From: Beroe forskalii
Lineage: Eukaryota > Ctenophora > Nuda > Beroida > Beroidae
Assembly (NCBI GenBank): GCA_011033025.1
Contig: WFMF01000025.1
Coordinates: forward strand, 62,001 to 126,000
Direction of reading: 5' to 3'
DNA: 64,000 nucleotides
Shown here: positions 53,951-64,000 of the stretch, in pieces
Position numbering within the stretch: the stretch's first letter is position 1
Layout: every line of letters begins with the position of its first letter
Position numbers and translations under genes: made by a program
Notes under the pieces: generated by a model
The model's database searches: none
What the model saw: the letters and a program-made list of their open reading frames with translations, nothing else
Told to the model about the DNA's origin: nothing

Positions 53951-56211
53951 GGGGGGGGGATCATGATTTTTTTGTATAATTGTCCAATGTGTACCCTGTT
54001 TTCTGAAGTTGGACAAAAAATTCGTTGGACAAAAAAATACAAATATATACAAAAAAATACAAAAAATATTGAAAAAATTTATATTGTCATTCAGACATTT
54101 CCATCTATGTATTGAGTGGATTAAATTAACAATGAATCGTCTCTTATTACAATTACATTGTTTTGGTTATTAACAAACCAAACCACATAACAATTAGGGC
54201 ATATTATGCCTTAGGTCCGCCTTCCGATGAGGTTCGGGCCAAGCTGAACAGCTCTTTGATAAGATTATTGAGCCCTGTGGGGACTGTTCAAGGGAATGTT
54301 TCATGATTATAGAATTTCAGAGTAACGTTATGAAGTCACAAGTTCAATTTAATCAGAAAAATCGTGATCAGTGCATTTTCTAGTGCAGATGGACACTTTC
54401 TTACCGCATTTTGTCTATTTTGTCCAATTGTGTGGTTGTACCAATTATGGGGTGAAGGAATCGGTTGCATTGATGTAACAGCTAAAGCTACAGTGCACAA
54501 TGTAACTGCATTTTACCTACTTCTACTTGTATCATTGTATGGAATGGGGAAGTCAGGAATGAGGAGCCCCAATTTCCAAAGCATAAATTTGGGACTCTTC
54601 GTACACAGGATCATCCTTCAAATATTGGGTTGTCCCCAGGTGTGAGCTCCATCATACTACTAGGGTCATAATTGCGGGCAATCCCGTGTGTAGGAGGCTC
54701 TCGCGGTCTGCCTATAAGCATCTCAATATTTAGTTTTTAGCCCGTGTATCCAAAAATAGAAACAATATGTGCTCCCTTAATTTACCTGCCCCAGTGATAG
54801 AATGCTACACTAATACCTATCCTTAATCCTACTACTTCAAGGTTTTGGTATTTTGTGCCCAAAAGTTTTATCAAGCTTACCTACATCAAAAATCACTAAC
54901 TTGTGTGAAGTTAAGTTTTTCTTGCAATCCAGATAATTTCATATGAAAATGACACAAGATCAATTGGGCAAAGCCACAAACAGAGATATGGCCTCTTTTT
55001 TATGGGCTAAAATGGTTAGATTACATATCCAATTCACTTGCACGGGAAATGTTGCATGGTCTATAATGGACTCAAGGCCACCCTCAAATTGTAGTACCTG
55101 TTATTGGAGCTCAACAACAATAATAAAATCAATTAAAAAACAATTCTAATTTTATTGAATCCACAGTTCACACTCACTCTTTATAATTGATAATTGGCAT
55201 AATTAGTATAAATCACTGATAATCAGTGATTTATTATCGTTGTTGAACTCCAATTGATAGTTCATGGAGTGGGATATTGCATTTGCAGATCTTTTTTCTT
55301 GCAAACATCTTATGTCCATGGAAATACGACTTGAACTTCGGCCATTTTCAGAACTTTGCCTGCGGCCAAAATTTCTGAAGCCTAAATCAATCCCAGTTTA
55401 TTTCATAGCGCTGTCCTTGTTGACTTAAATTGGTTTGCAGTCGCCAAAATTTCAACCAACTGTCAAGTTAAAAAATTGTTAGAATTCAAAAAAATTAATG
55501 AATTATAAATCCTGAAAATTGAAATTTGGCAATTTTCTACCGTTTTCTGAAGTTTTTTAGTTATTATTTCAAGAATATGAATTTAATCATGATTTTGAAC
55601 TATCATTCAGATTTCGGACAATATGTTTTGCAATCAGACTTCGGCCTATCAACTGCCGAAGTTAAATTGCTGAAAAATTTGTCCAACTTTCATGATCAAA
55701 TTCATCATCAAAGCCGAATTTGCCTTTTCATGACCGAAGCCGATGTCAGGACCTAATAAAGTAATAGCTTCGGCTTGATCTTCAAGTGGCCAAAATATTA
55801 ATTTCGGTCGTTTCATACCTTCAATGTTTTTTTTCCAATATTTTGATTTTTGGATGTAGAAAGATACTGTAGCTTAAATAGAATGATTCCCAAATTTTTA
55901 AATCCTCTTGTAGGAGACTTAATTAACCAAAATCGTGTTTTTGGACTATAAAAAACAAAATATTTACACGATATATAACGGGCCTGATTAATTGTTTTTG
56001 ATGCTGATTATGATTTTATTATTAGTGTATTATTTTGACGAGGATCTTGGCAATGAAAGGATGACTCTTATAAACATTATATAAGAATTATGTTTTTTTG
56101 TATTTTTTTGTATTTTTTTGTATTTTTATGTCCAAAGTGTACCCTATTTTTCAAAATTGGACAAAAATTTGTTGGACAAAAAAATACAAATAAAACATGA
56201 TCCCCCCCCCC
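53951..56211. mobile_element. 2.26-kb G-tipped element, 5-bp AATTA duplication
   Basis: Begins with a G-run and atcatg and ends catgatccccccccc, flanked by aatta (53946-53950, 56212-56216). The left copy has the empty site attacaattataatgag (20073-20090). Near both ends the phrase gttggacaaaaaaatacaaa recurs in direct orientation (about 54022, 56172). Several short frames inside, none with a recognisable domain. Superfamily unknown. Confidence 0.82.
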
Positions 56212-56263
56212 AATTATAATGAGAATCTGACAGTTTTATTTGTTATAGGGTGAAGTAGTTTAC

Positions 56264-59200
56264 ATGGCAACAGGTGAGCTCTTTTAAACTTCATCAATTT
56301 TTCTTCTTTATGATTGAATTTATGTCCGCTAAATGTAAATTTGCTCATGCATTATATTTATTTAAAACAAACGACTTATTATTTGCTCTACACAGCTTCA
56401 TCCTCTCAATTAAGGGGATAGAGATTTTGGATCTGAAAAGGTTACAGGTGATGGGTCATATCAAATTTTAAAATTTTAGATGAAAATTGTATTCTCGTGA
56501 GAAAATAGTTTGGGGCTGCTCCCCCAGACCCTTGCTCTATTTTTTCAACAAAACTTATGACTGTGATAATACTCATAGACAATATTAAAAACAGACTGTA
56601 TTGCTATTAAATGTAATGGAAATTGATAAGTTTTTTTACTATACCTTTTGCCTTTGTTATAATGACCTTATTATCAAAACGTTTGGTGATTTCTCGATAT
56701 GTATTTCACCCTCCTCTGAGATTTCTTATCATAAAATTGCCAAAGTAGCAATCCATTTAAATTTATCCATAAAATTTATACATTTCAGGTGCTAATGGAG
56801 CTAATATATCCTCTAGTGATCTTCAGTGGTATTTTTCACAAGTCAAAGGAAATGTCGAAGAAGACATAACAGATGGTTAGTATAGATAGTCTTCATTGAT
56901 TCCTTTGAAACCAAATAGCTCTTTTGAAATTATGTAAAAGTTTTTGTAAAACAAATTTCGTGCAGTGGGCCTGACATGGAAGTGCAATTATTGGTGAATG
57001 GATCATGAAACCAAGTACCTGAACAATGCAATAACCAGTTACCATGGTAATATGAAAACTGTTTATTGGAAATTAAAACAAATTCCGTTTCAGCTGATAT
57101 TATATCGACAGTTCAGTTCAATCATGATGGAGAGTTTCTTGCTACTGGGGATAAGGGTGGCAGAGTGGTGATATTTCAGAAGGATTTGGGGGTATGGTAA
57201 ATAGTTTGAAATACGATCTGTTAACTTGCTTTGAAACTAGACTTCAAACTATCAACGTTGGAAATTTCTGTTATTTCTATTCGACTGACAGCCAAGTTAA
57301 AGTTTCCTTCTTTCACTCTGTTTTAAACGTCAGGTTAAGGGGGAATACAGTGTTTACAGTACGTTCCAGAGTCACGAGCCTCAGTTTGATTATTTAAAGA
57401 GCTTAGAAATTGAGGAGAAAATCAACGAAATCCAGTGGTTAAAACGACAAAATAACAACTTGTTCCTGTTATCAACAAACGGTAATTTAGTTTTTAGCAT
57501 TTTTAATATTGTCAACTCATACTGACCAACCTTGGACATGAATGTAAGATGCCCTATCCAGTCCACCAAATTCCGTTGTAAATAATGCAAATCACTTGGC
57601 AGATAAGACTATAAAGTTGTGGAAGGTATCAGAAAGGCGGTATCGAATGGACGGGTTTAACCTGTACGATGAGTACGGGGCTCAGAGAGACGTGCAGTCC
57701 ATAAACAAACTGAGGATACCACGGCTTGTCCCTGTTAATGAGCTCACTGTGGAGGCAACGACGAAAAAGTACGTCTTTTATTAGAACCTTGTTCGATTAT
57801 GAGTTCATTTTAAATGTGTCGACTGTCTTATTTTGTTGCTCTCTTGCCGAGTAATCCAGTAGCCGTCGAATTACTGTAAATTCCGTTTATTATTTTATTG
57901 TTATTCAAAATTCGAACAGAAATTATGTTTAAAACCGCCTGGTTAAGCCGAGGTCCCTGTTAAGTAAGTTCTTCGTGAATTTAACTTTAAAAAACACGCC
58001 GTCAAATGCTGCTGTATCAGATTAACGTAATTCATACAAACTTCAAAGCAGCAGCCTGATAAAACTTAATTCATAAATCCCTTGAAATAAGCCCAAATAA
58101 GTACAAAATATCCTGAGTGTTGTAATTCAATACTGCAAATGCACTTTCAACATTTTGCTGTAGCACACTTCGGAAGTGAAAGTAATAACATACGAATGTC
58201 GTGATACGAATGATACGAATGTTGATCATAATGAACTTGCATTTTATTTTACTCATTTGGAAGATCAATTTTGCATGGTCACGTCTCTGCTATGATACTT
58301 TAGCCCTATCTGCCTAGACTCATTTCCCTTTGCCTTAATCAACATTATTTTGACTTCTCAATGGACAATGATAAGCCTCAGTGACTTAAATTGCCCCAGT
58401 GACTTAAATTGCCCAAGTGATTCAACTTTATCTAGTGACTCACCTCCCCCTGTGTGTTAACCTACCGGCTCCCCAAATAACTTCAAACTTCTCCCAGAGA
58501 CTTTTCCTCCGCTCCCCATTTCCCACGTAACTCCCAAATCTGTAGCTCCCTGGCCCTGAACCTCCCATCCTCCCACTATAAGCCCACATAACACTTTACC
58601 CCACGTCCCCAGACTATAACCCCTTGTAACGCTATCACCACCTCCCACTATAACCCCCTGTAACACTTAACCCACCTCCCACTATAACCCCCTTGTAACA
58701 CTTAAACCACCTCCCACTATAACCCCCTGTAACACTTAACCCACCTCCCACTATAACCCCCTGTAACACTTAACCCACCTCCCACTATAACCCCCTAGTA
58801 ACACTTAAACCAACCCACCTCCCACTATAAACCCCCTTGTAACACTTAACCCACCTCCCACTATAACCCCCTTGTAACACTTAAACCACCTCCCACTATA
58901 ACCCCTTGTAACACTTAAACCACCTCCCACTATAACCCCTTGTAACACTTAACCCACCTCCCACTATAACCCCCTTGTAACACTTAACCCACCTCCCACT
59001 ATAACCCCCTTGTAACACTTAAACCACCTCCCACTATAACCCCCTTGTAACACTTAAACCACCTCCCACTATAACCCCCTTGTAACACTTAAACCACCTC
59101 CCACTATAACCCCCTTGTAACACTTAACCCACCTCCCACTATAACCCCCTTGTAACACTTAAACCACCTCCCACTATAACCCCCTTGTAACACCCACCTC

Positions 59201-62200
59201 CACTTAACCCACCTCCCACTATAACCCCCTTGTAACACTTAACCCACCTCCCACTATAACCCCCCTTGTAACATAACCACCTCCCCACTATAACCCCCTT
59301 GTAACACTTAACCCACCTCCCACTATAACCCCCTTGTAAATAATAAACCACTCCCCACTATAACCCCTTGTAACTTAAACCAAATACCTCCCACTATAAC
59401 CCCCTGTAACACTTAACCCCACACTCCCCACTATAACCCCCTTGTAACACTTAAACCACCTCCCACTAACCCCCCTTGCAAATACTTAAACCACCTCCAC
59501 TATAACCCCTAGGTAACACTTAAACCACCTCCCACTATAACCCCCTTGTAACACTTAACCCACCTCCCACTATAACCCCCTTGTAACACTTAAACCACCT
59601 CCCACTATAACCCCCTTGTAACACTTAACCCACCTCCGCAGACTTTACGACAAAGCGCACGTGTACCACATCAACTCCATCTCACTGAATAGTGACGATG
59701 AGACGTACCTGTCTGCAGACGACCTCCGGATCAACTTGTGGCACCTCGACTCCACTAACGAGTGTTATAACGTGGTGGACATCAAGCCCGCTAACATGGA
59801 GGAGCTCACAGAGGTATAGCCAGGGAAAAGAGAGGGTTTTTTGTTTTCTGTACTTTCAGAACTGCCATTGCTTTGATAAGTATTAAGTGATATACCATCA
59901 ACTATATCACCATTTTGGAGTATGTTTCGGTGAATTTTGATCCTCGAGTGGCCAATATACATGTCCATCTTCTCTCAGCAAATCTCTATCACTTGAATTT
60001 GGAGAGAGTTGTAATAATTCAATGAGCTACGGTTTCCTAACATGTGCCAGCAACTCTGCTTGCTAGAACAAGCGTAGACAGTCATGATCTCAATTGTCTT
60101 GTGGTTGTAAAGTTACTGTGTGTGTGTGTAGGCACTCTGCATAATATGACACGCTGCAAGACGCGCTCTCAAGTTACACAATAAAGTGTACATTTTATAC
60201 ACGATATACACATTTCATCATATTATAGTTATGTAACTACGTTGACAACTTGTTACATGTCTTCAGTATAGAATCAGGCAAATTTAACGAATGGCAAGTT
60301 AACTTAGTGGTACATGGGGTTTTTTAATGTTAGACTGAAAAGATTAAACCATTATTTCGGTGCCAATTTTGATGCAATTTTTCGCAAACATTTTGCGAGA
60401 TAGATAGCGGATAGTCGATATCAAGACAACATCACCCTTCATTTGCAGCCGGTCCCTCTACCCCCTCCATTTCACTAGTTAAGTTCCTGTAACAAACAGC
60501 ACTTGTGTATCCTGCAGGTGATCACAGCAGCCAAGTTCCACCCGCAACACTGCAACTACTTTGTGTACAGCAGCAGTAAGGGAACTATCAGACTCTGTGA
60601 TATGAGGGCCCAGGCCTTGTGCGACCAGCATGCTAAAAGTGAGCCGCATTGTTTACTGTTTTAATGTTTACTTTCTTGCTGTTTGTACAGTATGTAAATC
60701 GACAATTAATCATAATCCCCAATTTCATTCGTTGGTCCGGTCGTGAGATAAGTCAATGGCGATTATAGCCTGGGTTCTTGCTCTGATTCATTACTTCCTC
60801 GTTTTCAGTGTTTGAAGAACAGGAGGACTCGACGACAAAGTCCTTTTTCTCTGAAATCATATCCAGCATATCAGACGTTAAGTTCTCATCTTGTGGGAGG
60901 TACATGGTATCAAGAGATTACCTTACAGTTAAGGTTTGTACAAGTTCATAACCCTCGACAATGGAAATTATACGGCTTCTTCTTACATTAGTAAATTGTA
61001 ACATGTAAATTGTGGCATTAGAATTATCACAATTTCTACGTATTATTACATTTGATATTTGTGATAATTTGAGGCATTGTGGGTATCCGGGCATTTAATA
61101 TGGAAGTGTAACATGATATTATGTAGCCTCCATGCAATTAATTTTCTCTGTTTTTTCTCTGTTTTTCTTCAAAACAGTCGAAAGTTCAGAAATTGCAAAG
61201 TCTCTTCTAAAGCTAAATGTTTCTATTTCATCTGAGCATTGCAATCATTTAGAGATTCTTCAATGTTTAATCCATACCAAAATTTAGACTCAGTTGTAAA
61301 TGATTTAAAATTTTAAGTTAAACTTAAGTTGAACCTCGTTCCCACTTTTCAGCTATGGGATTTGAACATGGATAGTCGCCCCATAGAAACGTACAACGTA
61401 CACGAGTACCTACGCTCCAAGCTGTGCTCTCTCTACGAAAACGACTGCATCTTCGATAAATTCGAAGTTGTGTGGGGCGGACCGTCAAAGTATCCTTTTG
61501 AGAAGCCAATGCAAAATTATTTACTTCCCTATTCATTATTAGTATTCTTAAACTCCCTATTTATTAACATCGCCACTCTTGTATCCACCTTGAAACATTC
61601 CATATAGAATTTCTGAAGTCCTGAACCAATGTCGTAAACCAGTCAGCACTTATCATGCGTTAATTGAAAATGGGATATAGCCCTTGTATCTTATGAAGTG
61701 ACTTCACTACCACATTCTCGTTAAGATACCCTGCTTTTCTCTGGAATATTCCATGAAATTACAATGTTGTTCCTACATCTTCATCGAAATCTAGATAAGT
61801 AGATAGTGTAAGCTCTGCGATACATGGCCTTATTCTGTTGAAGAAAATGACCCGTGGGCTGCGAGCCAGAGCTTTTTTCATGAACCATTACCTTTATATT
61901 GCTCAGTGTCCATTACCCATTTAAATATCTGTCCGAATAGCTTTCACTATTTGTAGTTCGCGGTCGCCAATTAGGGTAAACCTGGATTATTGAGTCTAAA
62001 TTCTGCTTTTGTATTTAACCTAGTTATGAATAGGTTATCCTTAATTGACAAGGTTCAGCTGTCTGTAATTATTCACCAACGGCCCCTGCAACTGCTTTTG
62101 TTTGATGTCTCTGGGATCAATCTGATGAATGAATGATGAGTTTTTGGATTGCGCGCGTAGCGCGCAAAAAGCACACTAGTGTCATTTTTGCGCTATTTTC

Positions 62201-62839
62201 ATTTAAAGTACTTTGCAACAAGCATTTAGCCTGCGCGGCTTTCTAGTTATCTCAAGTATTTTATCCCGGTTGTCTGGTATGTGTTCACAAACTGACAATC
62301 AAAACCATCTGGCATTACTGAAAAGAAGTTTTAAATGCAAGTTTAATTTACGACTGGTCGAGCACCTCTGAAGGTAAAGGATGGTCAGTGATGCGTATTA
62401 TAAATCTCCTTATCGTGTGTTTTGCATACCATCGCACTATAGGCACTTCAGCAAGATAAACTCCCGGGATCTAGATCAGCCAGCGGGGAATGACAGTCAA
62501 ATATTAGCAGATTATTACCCATCAAATACAAATTATTATGTCATTTTTCCTTAACCCTATCACAGTTCGATCCTAACAGGCTCCTACAACAACTTCTTCC
62601 GGATTTTCGATCGCACTAACAACAAAGATGCCTGCTTTGAGGCGAGCAGGGAATCTGCCAAGCCAAAGACGCAGTTGAAGCATTGTAAAGTTGGAGTCGG
62701 ACCGAAGAGGCGAAAGGATGAAATAAGTGTAGAAATGCTAGACTTTAACCATAAAATCTTACATGCCCACTGGCACCCAACGGACAATGTTATAGCTGTT
62801 GCAGCCACAAATAATTTATATTTGTTTACGGGCAAATAA
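56264..62839 (+). CDS. PPP2R2: PP2A regulatory subunit B (B55), complete right copy
   Basis: Ten coding exons: 56264-56273, 56789-56875, 57094-57191, 57334-57481, 57603-57768, 59642-59813, 60518-60638, 60809-60933, 61353-61489 and 62566-62839. All have GT-AG borders and matching phases and total 445 residues, close to human B55-alpha (447). The protein is a seven-bladed WD propeller that joins the PP2A A/C core in cytoplasm and nucleus and selects substrates. Conserved stretches: [100 protein letters not shown] and a C-terminal [12 protein letters not shown]. Exon 1 encodes only MAT; a further untranslated first exon may exist. Intron 4 has the normal GT donor that the left copy lost. Intron 5 contains a 1-kb minisatellite ending at the exon-6 acceptor. 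Confidence 0.95.
58570..59638. repeat. Minisatellite, unit about 34-35 bp
   Basis: About 30 tandem copies of a unit such as cctcccactataaccccctt + gtaacacttaaac run up to the acceptor cacctccgcag of PPP2R2 exon 6. The left copy has a single ancestral unit at the same place (tataaccccattgtaact, about 22520-22537). The pyrimidine-rich strand doubles as the splice polypyrimidine tract. Confidence 0.95.
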
Positions 62840-64000
62840 TGTTAGGTTTAAAGGGGGCTTTTACACTTAACCAAATTATGCAGAAATTCGGATTGTATAA
62901 TTTATTTGTCCGTGTTATTTTCGCTAGATGTTGAAATGGAAGACCAAAGATCTATACATGACTCAGGCCCAGTCATTCTCTGTAATTCATATGAAGACAC
63001 CAACGCGGATCGACTGAAGACCGGAACACTTCAAGTTTGAACAGCCCGAATTGAAGAAATCACTGCGATCACTGAAAAGATTCATTAAATTCTAAGTACT
63101 TTCGTAACTATTTGCTCAGTTTCGATTTCGTTATTAAGTAACACCATTGAGGATTAAGTGCTTCCGAATTGATTATTCGTGCACCATGAATCTGAAGCAG
63201 TGTTACTTCACAATTTGAGAACGTTAGGTTAAATTGAAGGGTTAAGTGTATTTTCTGGGTAGCCGGTATCTGCCGATCGCCTTACGATACTTTTTCATGG
63301 ATTTAGATGGTAGAATTTTAATCCTTCCTAGATAATCTCCATTTTGATCCTCTTATGCAAATTCGGCAGTTACGCGATATTAAGCTTGAGAATTGAAATT
63401 TTACTTATCTTACTCAACGATTTAATGTTGTTGAAACTTATGCAAATGGATTGATATTGGGTGTCCCAAAGGGCATTTATTCTTAGCATTTAGCATAGGT
63501 CCGTGGCGTTTTATCTTCTATACCGGAGACTGCGATTCACTTGCATAAATAGAATTTGTGCAGTGTTCTTTGGTCGTCTGCTAACATCACATCAGTTTTA
63601 ATGATCAACAGAAGATTCTTTGAGAATCGTGACTTATTGTCTTTGAAAGTTGAGATGCATATGTTTCATGACACATTGCCCCTGCCTTGAGGTAGGAGTA
63701 GTGGCATCGCAGTCCTGTTGTGTCAGAGTGCTGCACTTAATAGGTTCAAATTTTGCTCTTTATTTGTATAACTTAACTTGCACCAATTAATAGTATTTAT
63801 AACGTGAAATTACATTTTCCTACCGTACTAAAATTGTTCACGATGTATCAGCGTTAATATTCTCTCCTTCCGTATAAGTATATTATTTGGATATAATTAT
63901 GCAATATTCTGACTTTTGATTTAATTTTGACGAGGTTTATATAGGTGATTGTTCATTTTGGGATACCCTTTTTCTGGTCAAATTTCATATATTTATTAAA
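62840..64000. other. 3' flank of PPP2R2, no gene seen
   Basis: The 3' UTR presumably extends here. No open frame with recognisable motifs, no inverted-end element and no RNA gene were found. Confidence 0.5.

Larger units (their letters stand above)
45927..60962. repeat. Right copy of the large direct duplication
   Basis: Colinear with 2089-26411. Private insertions here are a GGGGCCATCC MITE pair, an (aaaat)n-containing segment (47706-47965), LINE 3' pieces (49163-50400, about 51090-51425, 52296-52650), a Helitron, an hAT-like MITE, a 2.26-kb G-tipped element and a minisatellite. The left copy supplies the empty site for most of them. Confidence 0.93.

Noticed and set aside
58457-59351. Minus-strand frames with YKGVIVGG repeats
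   Set aside because: Translation of the minisatellite in PPP2R2 intron 5.

Overview
This window is nuclear DNA of an animal, most likely an AT-rich, repeat-laden aquatic invertebrate. The evidence is intron-containing genes with GT-AG junctions for a GPATCH1-type G-patch protein, the 55-kDa B regulatory subunit of protein phosphatase 2A (PPP2R2) and a profilin-like protein. These sit among APE-type LINEs, a PHD-finger/RT retroelement of a kind I associate with cnidarians and sponges, Helitrons, a Merlin-like DNA transposon, hAT- and Harbinger-like MITEs and many fold-back repeats. The species cannot be fixed from sequence alone.

Layout: (1) 144-2563, minus strand: first six coding exons of GPATCH1; the gene runs off the left edge. 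(2) 2564-20128: spacer between the divergent GPATCH1 and PPP2R2 genes, heavily interrupted in this copy by LINE A, a nested LINE pair, LINE C, a TIR element, a solo LTR and a 2.8-kb Merlin-like element. (3) 20129-26387, plus strand: PPP2R2 exons 1-8; exons 9-10 are absent and the intron-4 donor is lost. (4) 26412-38980: gene-poor repeat region with several non-autonomous DNA elements and an almost full-length LINE (LINE B, 32976-38732). (5) 38981-41701: four-exon profilin-like gene. (6) 41702-45926: gene-free, with MITEs. (7) 45927-60962: a second copy of 2089-26411, beginning in GPATCH1 intron 2 and containing decayed GPATCH1 exons 1-2, the spacer and PPP2R2 exons 1-8; its PPP2R2 then continues with exons 9-10 to a stop codon at 62837-62839.

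The central feature is this direct duplication. Left copy: GPATCH1 exons 1-6 present, PPP2R2 truncated. Right copy: GPATCH1 truncated, PPP2R2 complete. About 21 differences separate the shared PPP2R2 coding exons and I read all as synonymous, so the copies diverged under selection and are either two haplotypes placed in tandem by the assembly or a very recent duplication. Since each copy is often the empty site for insertions in the other, target-site duplications and element ends can be read directly for more than a dozen transposition events.

PPP2R2 is a beta-propeller that directs PP2A to substrates; GPATCH1 is a spliceosome-associated G-patch protein; profilin-family proteins bind actin monomers. 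I see no functional linkage among the three beyond neighbourhood. The rest is transposon archaeology.
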